NCBI GenBank assembly: GCA_022059125.1
Contig: JAEUWY010000008.1
Coordinates: 1,116,001-1,180,000 of the forward strand
DNA length: 64,000 bases
Origin: Corynespora cassiicola
Lineage: Eukaryota > Ascomycota > Dothideomycetes > Pleosporales > Corynesporascaceae
Direction of reading: 5' to 3'
In this document: in pieces, positions 10,363 to 22,091 of the stretch
Layout: each line of letters starts with the position of its first letter
How positions within the stretch are numbered: position 1 is the stretch's first letter
Translations under genes and position numbers: made by a program
Notes under the pieces: model-generated
What the model saw: the letters and a program-made list of their open reading frames with translations, nothing else
The model's database searches: none
Told to the model about the DNA's origin: nothing

Positions 10363-11240
10363 ATGTCGGCAAGAATGCAGCAGGGCGGACGACCTGGAGG
10401 CTCCAGATTTGCCCAGTTTAAGTTGGTCCTGCTCGGTGCGCACCCCGCCGCCCCCCGTCTACCTCTCCGCCCCCTGCTAACCCTCCGCAGGAGAGTCCGC
10501 CGTCGGAAAGGTATGGTGCCCGCTATCAAGACAGCTATGATAGCAGCTCGCTAACAGCCCGCAGTCGTCGCTGGTACTGCGCTTCGTCAAAGTAGGCCCC
10601 CTCTGCTGCCCGCCTGCCCACGTACCGACTGACCCTCACTCCAGGACCAATTCGACGACTATCGAGAATCTACCATCGGCGCCGCCTTCTTGACCCAGAC
10701 CATCGCCCTCGATGAATCCACCACCGTCAAGTTCGAGATCTGGGATACCGCCGGTCAGGAGCGATACAAGTCGCTGGCTCCCATGTACTACCGCAACGCA
10801 AACTGCGCTGTCGTTGTCTACGACATCACACAAGCCGTACGCACCTCGGCACCCTCCGCACTGACCGCCCGTACTGACCACCGTCCCAGGCTTCCCTCGA
10901 TAAGGCAAAGGCCTGGGTGAAGGAGCTCCAGCGCCAGGCAAATGAGAATATCATCATCGCCCTCGCCGGCAACAAGCTCGATTTGGTGACCGAGTCGCCC
11001 GACAAGCGCGCCATTCCCACTGCCGATGCCGAGCAGTACGCACGTGAAGCCGGCCTCTTGTTCTTCGAGACCTCTGCAAAGACGAGCGAGAATGTGCGCG
11101 ACCTCTTCACCGCCATTGCGAAGAAGCTGCCCCTCGACCAGGCCGGCCCCCGCAACTTGCGGCCGGGCCAGCAGCGACAAGGTGTCAACCTGAGACCCGA
11201 GGCGAACCAGACACAAGGACCCGGAGGCTGCAACTGCTAG
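10363..11240 (+). CDS. vps21: Rab5-family GTPase (Vps21/Ypt5-like)
   Basis: Five exons (10363-10435, 10491-10510, 10565-10591, 10645-10836, 10890-11240) give 220 residues; four short introns cluster in the 5' half, two flanking a 20-bp and a 27-bp micro-exon. All G motifs are intact: P-loop GESAVGKSS (about 25-33), switch I with STIGAAF (about 49-55), WDTAGQE (73-79), NKLD (132-135) and ETSAK (164-168). The sequence AAF in switch I and YYRNA in switch II are Rab5 hallmarks. The protein ends in GGCNC, a CxC motif for double geranylgeranylation. Rab5 GTPases direct early-endosome fusion with CORVET and the PI3-kinase Vps34. Filamentous fungi often have two Rab5 paralogues, so the exact orthologue is uncertain. 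Confidence 0.95.
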
Positions 11241-14110
11241 ACGGCATCTTACAAATTAAAGAAACCACAAAAATCTAGCCTATTTTCCATTATCGGTTTA
11301 CCTCGGTCGCGGTCCTGGTAGGTCCCTCGCAATTTCGAACTGCAGTCTGGCAGTCTGCTTTCTTCGTCATCGGTCCTCTTTTTCATTTTCCGCAAGAGGG
11401 TGGAGGCATCTAGGGCTTGGAGTACGGGGTGTGTGTGTGTCAACTTTGCCTTAAGAGATGACATTCGAGGCTACTCGACAAATTAAATTTTAATGATTCC
11501 CGCTTGTCTTGTCTTCTCTGAGTTTGCCCGGGTTCTTTGTCAGCGCACCCTCTTTCCTGCTGCTTCCCAACGTCATACAGGTTGTTTATACAATGGGTTG
11601 AAAGGCTATGTAGAGTCCAAACATTGGTTTTTTTTTTTAATTCATCCTAGAGCTTTTTCGGGGAAATGATTTATTAACAGCATTTCAGCATTACAGTGTA
11701 AAAAGTTTGGAATCAAGTACCGGGTCTGCACAAAAGCAGGGCAAGCCGCACGGACCATCTCAGAGGCTTTCGTAGAGATGTGTACTTTGAACTCGCACCA
11801 AACTTCTATAGTACTGCACAATCCAACAATGCAAATTCCATCCGCCAGGACATCTATACATTACCATTCTTTCTAAGCGACCGAACAACGCCGTTTAAGA
11901 ATTATCTTTCTGTCATGCGTCAGGAAAGCAACGCCTATATCACTTTCTAGATCCAATCTAACCGGCGAGATATCAACGACATGCCGCCAATCCTCATAAC
12001 CCAGAGATTCTTAGACTGATACGCCATGCTGCCCCGTCGAGATCCCAGACCGCTGTCGGACGCTAATATAACCTCGCAACCACTGGAAGGATTGCGCGAG
12101 GTGTTTTCACGGCTCAAATGGTCTCTCCTCGACCCACCATCCACTGTGCAATTCTTTGGCCCCAATCCCAACGGCAAGTATAATGACATAATTCGAGGAT
12201 GCACGATCTACTATTATAAGAAGGATTCCCAAATGTGAGGTTCAGTTGATAGAGTGTAGACCCGAAAATGAGGAGGGATTTAAGGAGCGCTGGGTGAGAC
12301 TGGAGATGAGAATCAGGAGGAATAAGTACACCTAAAGAGATTTTGCCGGCACAAAAGCACTTTGCATCAAGTCATCTTTGAAACTTGTATATTTCTCACG
12401 CATAGTAAGGACATTCTTCTATCATGTTTTCAAGGTTAAGAGCTTTAGGTTTAGTTGCTGATCACTACGAGCTGTTGAATAAACACTCGCCCACATTGCC
12501 ATACTTATCATCATCTCGCGAATAATACCATAATGGATCACTATCCATATTTTCCCCTGTCACTTACATGCCGGTGGATACCAATTAAAACCGCACTCAC
12601 TGCTCGTGTCGAACACGAGAGCATAAAACGCCTCCTCGGCTTTCCCATAAGCACGCGATCATCCCGCCAAGCTACAAAGCCCCGTGGGATGCAACGCTAC
12701 GAATCCCCAACAGCACCTGTCAAGTCCAGCCACGATCCCTCAAAACCAAGGGAAGTTGAGACGCAGCCCCGGCTCTAAAAGACGGAACCGAGCCCGCGAG
12801 CGCATGGAGGCGCCCGTCAGCTGGAAGCGAGGGCTTAGTATTAGCGGCAAACAAGGGGACTGAGCGCTATATCGGGTATTCGACTGTACGTACGGGCCGC
12901 GCCTGAGCGACGATGCGATCCGCAAAATCTCCAGGTGGAGGAACTAGTTCGCTCGGCAATGTTGATCGCGAGGTGTGAGCCTGGGATCATATCTGCGAAG
13001 CGTTGTCTGGTACTGCTTTAGTGGCTGTTTGTTCCTGTTACCAACATTCGCGCAGAGGTTTCTGAATCTAAGAGCCACATGGCCAGAATACACTATCGCA
13101 GACACACGAAGAAACACATTTTGATATGGGACACGCCACTTCCAACGCCGCCACAACTCGGTATTCATCCTTTGAGGGTTCTGCCAAGGCCAAGGACGGC
13201 TTGTGGCGTTGATCCAGGCCTTATGTCTAGGTCGTGACTATTGCTGTCATCACTTCGTAAGAGCACAAGGCAGCAGCCATGGTTCAAGAATGGGGCGTAG
13301 TGTCGCATCCTATATGTGCTCCGAGGAGTTGTTAATTACCGCTCTGAGTCCATGAGACTTCCGGACACTGACAAGATGCGAAGATTGTTTGCGTTAGGCG
13401 AAACCTGCAGCAGTCGCGTTCCAGGTGTCCTAATCTCAAAACTGCCCTTAGGCTTGCTTCGCATTCACGTATTGTGAGATAAGGATCAACTTGGGCTTGT
13501 ATTTGGGTTCACCCTACAAAAAGCGATCATGGGATTCGCAATCATCGGACTTCGATTGTGGATCTTAGCTCGGAAGTCATCCGTTTTAGGTCATTGGTGT
13601 GTGGTGCTCGTATTTGGCCGTCTTACTAGCTGGAAAGCTGAGGAAGGCAAAGACGTGAATAGCACCATCACATTCTTCTCAGAAAAGAAAAATATTATGG
13701 CAGTCAGTCGCTCCGGTCGGACATCACCTGCAGCTGTCACCATGAAAAGCGCCACTGGTTGCATGAACTGAACCAAATTATGTGCGAATAGACTGAGCCT
13801 TCTTGAGACAACACCAATAGACAGGGCTTATGTACATGTCTGACAACGGCTGGCCCCATCGCGGACCCCTCAGAAGCAATATGAGAAAGGAATTGAACAA
13901 ACCGAAAATCCGATTTGTAAAGTGAGAGAAAAAACCAGTCAGAAATCTCCTAGCTATCGTAGAGAGAATTCCGTGAGCCATAAAACCGGTCTCTGGAATT
14001 AGACGATAGGATGGCTTGAGGCCAGAAGTTTGTGAGTGATCTGAATAGTAAAGCGAAAGGCACGAGAAAAAACGCGACCAAGTCCCCATACGCAAGATGT
14101 GAAAAAAGCT
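11241..14110. other. Gene-free 2.9 kb between the Rab5-like gene and the oxidase
   Basis: The left end is the 3' untranslated region of the Rab5-like gene, with a T-rich run near 11629. The rest has open frames shorter than about 110 codons with no motif and no consistent splice pattern. I see no repeat or RNA gene. Confidence 0.5.
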
Positions 14111-16091
14111 CTAAATCTTGAAGCGGCGGTAGCGAGGGATAGGTTCAGTTGCTGAAGGGTCACACTCTTCACCACGCCTCTGCTTGGTCGGAGGAGTAGG
14201 TCCCGACCAAGCTCCCTCCAATGCGTCTTCAACCTGAGCCAACTCACTGTAAGGCTGCTGAAGAGCGATAGTGGTAACCGCCTCATTGATAGCCTGCTCA
14301 GCGAAGGGTCCAGAGCGATTCTGAAAGTCCGCGCGATTGTAAGCCCGAGCCGCCCAGCGCGGGTCCTTGGGATCAGAAAAGTCGGTGGTTTCGTTGTAGC
14401 CAAAGCTTTGAAGCTGAGCCACGTCAAAGGCAGCCATCATGTCCTGGTCCTCGTGGATCAGATTGTGGCAGTGGAACATGTAAACACCATTCCAGGGCGC
14501 GTAGTGGGCTTCGACGAGGACGGTCTCGTGGCGGCCGAGCCAGACGACATCCTTGAGACCAGCGGCTTCGTATGGCATGACACCTCGTGTGCTCTCATCG
14601 CCGTAGCGCTCGAGAATTCGGAAGTCGACGAGATGGACGTGGATGGGGTGTGTCCAGCCGCCCGAACCGTTCTCGAGCTCCCAGATCTCGACCTTGCCAC
14701 GGGGGACCTTGGCAAGGATTCTATTCTGGACGTCGGCGAAGCCTACGCCATTGATGCGCCACTCGCTGTTGGTGCGGTGGAAGCGGAAGTGGTGATCGAT
14801 TCCGTTTGAGGCGGGCGGGAAGGGGACAGTGGCAAGGTTCTGGGGGACGACCGAATTGTCACTCACAGGCGTGCTTCCGACAACAAAGCGCATAACTTTG
14901 TCCGTATTGGCGTAATCGTCATCCGTGCCAATTCCATTAGCCTTGGGGAGGTTGCGCAGCTCGAGCGTCTTGCCTGCATAGGCTGAGAAATCGAAGACGA
15001 TTTCATAGCGCTCGGCAACGGAAACAATCAGGTCAGAGACTTGGACCGGGTGCTCGAAAAGGCCAGCGTCGGAGGCAATAACTTGGAAGGACAGTTTTGC
15101 GTTGACATTGGCGGAGTTGACAAAGTAAAGGGCAAAGTTCCGCGACACTGCGGCATTAAGGAAGCGGAGTCGGTACTTTCGCGGCTCTACGTTGAAGTAC
15201 GGCCAAGGTTGCCCGTTTACATGGATGACGTCGCCCCACAAGCTTTGATCCTCGCCCAGACTCGACTGGAGCGTTCCGTCCTCGTTATAATACTTGGACG
15301 CGAGGACCAATGGGATGTCGTATTCACCGTATCCGGAAGGAAGACCGAGCGAATCCTCGGCTGGGTCAGTGATCAAGTATGCACCGGCCTGACCAAAGTA
15401 GGCGTTCTCAGCAGTGAAGTGCATCGCGTGGTCATGGTCTGCGACTCATTAGCGGCTGGAGTACAATATCATGCGTCCATACTTACACCATAGAAACCGA
15501 GCTGCCTGGTTGTTAGGATAGTAGTAATCCTTCATTTGCCCGGGGAAGGTTAGATCTTCAGCCCACCCATCAAAAGGAGCACGCGATGGCGATCCATGAA
15601 GATGTACAGAGTTTTCTCTATCGCCATTGTTCATAAAGCGGACGACAGTCTCGGTGCCCCGCGGCACGATGATGGTGGGCCCGGGTGAGATGCCATCATA
15701 CCCCACGAGACGGGCCGGACGAAGGCTGGGATAGACTTGCTGATTGTACGGTTTGATTTCCATTTCGTAGTACCAGATCTCTTTCCCTGTCACAGGATTG
15801 ATAATCTTTCTGCTACGAGTCAACTAATCATGCTCAAGTGCAATTCTTTGGTAATACTGACTGCTTAGGCTGCTTCACAGGGGGGATCGGGAGTGGGTTC
15901 CGATAGATCAGAGGGTATTCAGGACTGACCCAGTCCTTCATGATCGTCATGATATCATCAGGATCATCCTCTACTATAGCAGCAAGGGCGGCTTTCTCTT
16001 CTTCTGGAACCTCAGAGACGTATCGATCTTGTGCAAAAACATGTGTAATGAATGCGAGCCCTAAGGCTACTCGTGCGACCTTTGAAATCAT
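14111..16091 (-). CDS. Secreted multicopper oxidase, bilirubin oxidase-like
   Basis: Three exons (16091-15862, 15809-15487, 15438-14111) with 52- and 48-bp introns give 626 residues. Residues 1-20 form a signal peptide (KVARVALGLAFITHVFA), followed by an acidic pro-like segment. Four copper-binding motifs are complete: HLHG (146-149), WYHDH (184-188, assembled across intron 2), HPIHVH (448-453) and HCHNLIHED (507-515). The last, with DQDMM after it, is the bilirubin oxidase/CotA type and not the plant-laccase type. Such enzymes oxidise phenols or tetrapyrroles with four-electron reduction of O2 to water. Family length is 570-630, so the gene is full-length. The true substrate cannot be told from sequence. 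A TATA-like box lies about 105 bp upstream. Confidence 0.92.
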
Positions 16092-16193
16092 GATTTAGAT
16101 GTGAGAAAATATTAACATAGACTCCGATGTAGGAGAGTGAATTGAAAATGTTGAATGTTTTGATATCATTGTTTGACGTGTCCCATAAGGCTT

Positions 16194-16200
16194 TTATAGA
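16194..16200 (-). promoter_or_regulatory. TATA-like box of the multicopper oxidase gene
   Basis: The minus strand reads TATAAAA about 105 bp upstream of the oxidase ATG at 16091, a plausible distance for a short leader. Confidence 0.5.
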
Positions 16201-19200
16201 CGAACCCTACTCATAGTTGGGCACTTGATTGAAATCCTCAGCCCCAAAGAACTTCCGCCAACATTTGCCGAACGGCTTGAATCAGGGAGCAGATCGGATC
16301 CATTTCATGCCGCATTAGACTATTGATTCTGTCTGCAGGATGGTGTAAGGATGGTACCTTGAGCCCATGACCTGAGCTGATATGGACCCTGACCACCGAA
16401 ACGCACATACACACCCTGACCAGGACTATATTCAGATATGGGTAGATCGGAACCTTTTACTGGTTGTAGATTCGGATGTAGCCCCGTTTGAATATGTTGT
16501 GAGTCCGAGACACCAGGCTTGAGATGCTATCTACGAGTTATTCGATGGCATCTGCGCCGCTGGTTCCGACCCGAATCATGAGACAACCAAGCCACCGTAG
16601 GCGAAAATTCTCAGCTGTGGCAGAATACGAATAGTATGAAAATTCCCATTTCACCCTGTGGCCCATTAATTGGGGCCGGAATCACACGCTGTTGGCAAAT
16701 CACTATTAGGATCTAGATATCAGGCTTCATTACTGACTGGCCATTGTACATCACTCCCTAACCAAGGACATGTCTTCGTGAAAGATCTACAAAAACCGTT
16801 ACCATGTAATTTTATTTTCTTCTGTCCTTGGTTCTCCAACTCCAGGTAAAATGGGTGCCATTGTCGACAACACTGTAAGCGCTCGGTGAAATCAACTTAT
16901 GAGGTTAGTACACTTGACGCAATAAATTTCTACTTGCAGGCCAACAGTCGTAATTTCCAACCCCATGGAATGCCGATCTTGCTAACAATCCTCGATTTTT
17001 ATAATTCGGCCGAGGATTGTACCAGATTCCACCTGGAATCCGTGAGGCTATCCTTACAGTATGCAGGAACACGATATCCGAAAAATGCTCCTGTAGGCGC
17101 TGTAAGAATCATTTCCGGCGTTTCAAACTGTTGGTGGTCATTTAGCGGCGCAGAAAAAACGAGTATCATGTTTGCCAACAGATGCAAGGTGTTACTTGAG
17201 TCGCGACTTCCGCGTGATGTAGTATTGTGCCGAAACGCATGGTTCTATAACGCTTTTCGCTTCTTGAATTCCACTTCAAAAGCATCCCTTTTGGTCTAGA
17301 GTAATATCAAGTAGTAACATTGCGGTGATTTGCCTTGTTGATTTTGCCTCCATGTGTGAGAATCTACCTCCAAGCCTGTTTTTAGATGCAGCTAATACAT
17401 AAAGTGATGGAACATCCCACTACTTAGCTCTGATCTGAATAATGATGCCTTTTTAGCGGAAACAGGAAACTTGTCAGTTGCGTGGGAAATAGGTACGGGC
17501 CATTGCCGCCTTTGAGATACAGATTGTAACGCACTTATTTTCGGCAGGCTGCAAGCGATCATATACGGAAGGAAGGACAGAAATCGGGACAGACTACACT
17601 ATATCAGCATATGATCTTCGCACAACAGTCGTGTTGGTGTGACCTTGTGCGAAATGGTTGGCTTTTAGGGAGCTGTCCACGGTCCAGACTACTGAATTGG
17701 TCATTACCAGAAGTTGACGCTATGGAGAGCCAGAAGATGATCAGATGTCCTTATGCAGGGGCAGATGATTATGGGATTTGCCCCACGTGTACCTGACATG
17801 CGTTGCGTAAGCTTATGACAACCATGGCGATTTTGAATTCGGTTCGTTCAAGTTGGATGCCTATCATTGAACTTCAGCTCCTTAGTAAGACATGATGCAT
17901 AACATAAAGCAGATTTACTGCTCTTTTTGTCACCTCTACAGAAAAGAAACACAGCAACATTAGGGCCACTAACATACTTCGAGGCCTTCTTCATGCTTCA
18001 TGATCCCAACTCAAGGTCAAACGCAGGAAAAAGCAAAGGTAGTTCCACCAACAACTAAACCACTAGTCGGTATTCTAAGGATGCAGCTGCAATACCCCGA
18101 TCCAACTTGTCGGATCGCATGCCCAGAACCCTTCCCTTCATTCAGGCCAACACCGCCGGTATCATAGTGGCTTGGAACTTGAAAAGGATACCTAGAAAGT
18201 TCAGTGACAACATTTTACTCAGCATGGGACCAATAGCGGATCACCCATTGAATCCCATACATGAGCGGGGCCCCATCTCCGGTCCCCGATGCAAGAGGGC
18301 GGCACACTTGGCACGCTAAATCACGGAGTGATCCCGCACGTGCAGATGTTCCGGCCCGACCTGTGGAGGCGGGTCTTAGGCCTCTTGAACCAGAGACCAT
18401 ATTCTAAACTTGGAGGCATCCCACGTGGAGCCACCTGTTCGGGGCATAGCGAAGGCAAATATGCCGTGGCTTCAGCTGGAGATACGACGTACTTACTGTG
18501 CGCCTCACGAATACGAGACGGCAGGGCGCCACAACACACTACAGGATCGCTGTTACACTTTATCATTCTAACATTTGGCACAAGTATCATGGTCAACGCC
18601 GGATTACAGGGATGCTATTGTGAACCTAGGATATCGGATGGGTTTTAATACAAGATTTGGAAAGGACATGAGTAGCAGAAGCGGACGACCTCGTTCCGGA
18701 TAGCTGCAACGGCCTATTTGCGGCATTGCGGAAGCACTCGGGGTAATCACTTGGGTACCGTACTCGCAATTATAATGCCGCAAAGTGTTGCCAAATTAAG
18801 GATGCAACATGGGAAAGGGATGCTGCGAAGAAAGGCTGGTGCCAAAGGTGTGGGTGGGGCGGACGTCCTTCCGCACTATCCCTGTCTCACGGACATCCAC
18901 AATGCTGTCCCCATTCTCGTCTTTGAGCTTGGATTAGTTAAGAGACCGTTCACGTGGGTCCTTGAAATCCAAGTATTGCTTGATTCCCTCTATGCCAAGG
19001 GCTTGGTTACGCCGTACCAAGGGGCATGTATGCAGGTTTCGAGCTCAAGACGACATCATCTCCGAACAATTTCCAATAGATCCTTCTCGGCATACTTTAG
19101 AGCCCTTCAAAACTACAGTATGGTGGAAGGTGACGCGGTCCCCTAATTCAGAAGTGGCATTTACGTTGTTGGGAGGATGGAAGCGAGGTCTTGGGCAAAC

Positions 19201-19315
19201 ATCTTAGAGAAATTGGAGCAGGGGGAGTAAAGTTGGTTTCTCAAGGCAGACAATGGAGGTCTCGACTCAGAGAATGATATACAGTTGTAGAGGAGCTTGC
19301 TTGGAGGAGAAAAAG

Positions 19316-19321
19316 TATAAG
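19316..19321 (+). promoter_or_regulatory. TATA-like box of the 500-aa secreted protein gene
   Basis: TATAAG lies about 60 bp upstream of ATG 19380, within an A-rich stretch, suggesting a very short leader. Confidence 0.45.
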
Positions 19322-19379
19322 AGTGGCAGAATCCACCAGGAAAAGCAGCATCATCACACACTTACACGATTTTATTACA

Positions 19380-21123
19380 ATGACCCGCCTATCTTTACTC
19401 TCCGCATTGATTTTGGGCATTCAGCTCATATTCTTTATCCCTCGGGTCTTTTCTCAAGATGCGCCGCTATTCGTACAAGGCGCTCTTGAAGATGCCACAG
19501 CGACTGACGATACCTACAACACTGGTGGCACCATAATAGTCAATGGTTTCAGTATCCAGATTCCAAAGAACATGTTGGTTCAGTTCCCAGCTGCGTGGGT
19601 GCCATGGAAGGATTTCGTTGCCCAAAAGGATTCTATGATTGGCTATGAGACAAATGTCTGTATTATTCACTATTGTTCATTATTGTCCTGCAAATATTTG
19701 TTGCTTATACATACAGGTTATCGGAAATTTTCGCAATGGCAGACCTATAGCAGCTCAAGTTCTCACCTTCGAGTTCTTCGAGGGGCTAGCTAGTGGCTTC
19801 ATTGAGTCTATAGACTTCGAGGATGGTAGCATTCAGATTGCTTCCGGGCCAAAACTTCGCATCAGTGACCCAAATGCTGTCTTCTCCAAAGGTTACACCG
19901 AAGCACCTTTCTTCACGGCTGATGATGAGAGTCCAAGTGTATCTTCCTTTTCTGGATTCCCCATGTGTATTCCACGAAACTCTTCAGATCCCCTTTGTCC
20001 ATCCACTAACCGGCCATTTCAAGGCTCAGGAACTTTGTAAGTTTTTTTCACTATTCGACTTAGGTATTCATATCTACTTTTCAACAAGTTGATCACTGAC
20101 AAACCACCATCTAGCTCCGTCCCTGACCCTCTTGTGATGGCTCCGTTCTTACCTGGAGATTTCATCACCTTTTCTGGAATCAGACGTGCCAACGAAGTAA
20201 TTGCCTTCAGTATAGTTGCGCAGAACGTCATGATCACTACATTGGGTGATCTTGTCTACGTCCGCATGGAGCTTGGTCTCCTCGGTATCGATAACTTCAA
20301 CCCTAACACTGAGCTTGCGGAGTCACGGGTAAGGCGCGTAAAATGATATTTGAAGCACTTTACTGAATTTTTGGGTAGTTTATTGGCTTTGCGTCCAACC
20401 CTAGGACAACCGTAGCTCTCTATGCGATGGATATTGATCCATGCACCGGAGCGGTAACGGACCGAATCATCGCTGCACTTGGCCTTCGTGGCGGACGTAA
20501 TGAACAGAACAAGTTCGAATACCGTGCCGACATGCTCGGTGGTTATGCACGAGAATACCGTGTTGTCGCCGAGATCGACGGCGTACCTAAGACGCGCACC
20601 ACAAAGAACGGTTTACTGGCTGGAACGTATGTCCAGCCCGTCAACGTATGGGTTCATGCGGAGCAAAATATTCCAGGAACTCCTCCTCCAGCCAATGACT
20701 TCAGTCAAATGCCTTGGCTTACGCAGGGTGTAGGAGTTGACGAAAGTGGTAACTTATGGGGCCCTCTGGAGCCATTCCCTCAGACTGGCGTCTTCATCGA
20801 GCCGCCCCAATGTGGCCCGGTTTCAAGCATTCAGTTCGAGGGCGATAATTTGAATACTACTTGGGTTCCTTCTTGTAAGTTTTTCTTGTCTTTCAAACTC
20901 GTTCGCAATAGCTAATCATGGTGAAGCTGTTTTGCTAAATGGCACCACACCTGTGAACACGACAACACCAGCAGTTTCTGTGGTATCCACGACTATACTC
21001 CCCGCCGCCGCCGACCCAGCTGTTCAGAAGCGCGGCGTTCCCAATGTACGCTGGCTTGCACGTGCACGCCTTGATGCGGAAACCCTTCCCGAGGGCGATA
21101 CCACCATCGCTAAGGCTGAATAA
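19380..21123 (+). CDS. Secreted protein of unknown function, 500 aa
   Basis: Five exons (19380-19655, 19717-20036, 20115-20328, 20379-20874, 20927-21123) with 50-78-bp introns give 500 residues in a single phase. For the last intron I used an AAG acceptor 10 bases after a GCTAAT branch site, because the nearer CAATAG would leave only 37 bp. Residues 1-25 are a signal peptide ending FIPRVFS. The mature part is mostly beta-prone with few Lys, Asn-linked glycosylation sites (NSS, NTT, NGT) and scattered Cys. A Thr/Val-rich stretch and a KR site (QKRGVPN) come near the C-terminus. There is no GPI-type hydrophobic tail. I do not recognise a catalytic family; it resembles uncharacterised secreted proteins of plant-associated and soil fungi. 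Confidence 0.85.
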
Positions 21124-22091
21124 GCCAACCTGTCAATAAAATGACGCTATCAGAACGATGTCCTGGAACATTCTTTCAACACTGGTTTTCTTCTATTTGT
21201 AGATACTTCACTTTTCCTGGTGGCTTGGAACGTTGGAGTATAGTGTTTCTTCAGCGACTTAGAGTTGATATGAAGAATGCCAGGTATGGGAGGGTCGCTA
21301 CCAGTTGCGCTATTCATCAAGTTTGTGCGCCATTTCAAGCTTGTGTTCCACTTTTCAGGCACATGGTCGAGCACTAGCATTCTTCCCCCAAGGAGGATTT
21401 GAATGAAAGTTTATTGACGTCGAACAATCATAGCGCTGTTCCTACACGTGACCTATCAATACTGACTGGGACGTTCTATGAAACCACAGTGCTGGGGGGC
21501 GCTTGTGTGATAGGAAGACGCGGAAAGCAGTTGCAAAGTTGCGAAGGTAATCCGATTATCTACGACGTATTCGCACAAGCCAGACGATCTCAACCGAAGT
21601 TCTATGGGTCTTGTCCTCATATCGAATCTAGAAGTCGTCTTATAAAAGTGGATGAAATAACCACGGATGCTTCAATAAGTCGACTTTCTAGCTCCAATAG
21701 CTGTCGACATCCGGCGGGGTGTGCGTGGAAAAAGCAAAGTCAACCCCCGATGACTGGCAACACCAGCCACAATGGACCTGGTTCGAAGTCACATACCGAA
21801 TTCTTGGCTCAAGCGCCCCTCGATATCTGTCGAATGTCATCATTATGACGGTTTTCGCTCGCTAAATTTTTAGAGAGCCCTTGGCCTCCATTTTACTTTC
21901 ACCGTGACGCCGTATTGCATCGGGAAATAGTAATTTTGTGAGCAGAAACATTAAAATTGTCCCCAGCGAGTTGGAGACTAAATTTTACTACATTTTTCTG
22001 CTTGAGATGAGTTCTAAATGTCGTTTGGTTTGCGAATCATTTAAGGGGAAAAGATCGCATCAGATTGCACCTCAGTCCTCTAGAATCATGT
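21124..22091. other. Convergent intergenic, no gene seen
   Basis: This 970-bp stretch lies between the ends of two secreted-protein genes. A 149-codon plus-strand frame (21399-21848) has no recognisable feature. Confidence 0.45.

Larger units (their letters stand above)
16092..19379. other. Gene-poor 3.3 kb
   Basis: No gene can be supported. A speculative two-exon frame at 16851-16874 plus 16940-17299 has a good intron (GTAAGC to TTGCAG) but no recognisable product. Open frames of up to 142 codons at 18107-19207 on both strands show no conserved motif; they could be remnants of older genes. Confidence 0.4.

Noticed and set aside
16851..17299. Possible two-exon gene starting MGAIVDNT with a good intron
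   Set aside because: The 127-residue product has no recognisable feature, and frames of this length are expected by chance; kept only as a note.
18107..19207. Cluster of medium ORFs with faint transporter-like words (IQANTAG)
   Set aside because: No continuous homology, membrane pattern or splice structure; resemblance is too short.
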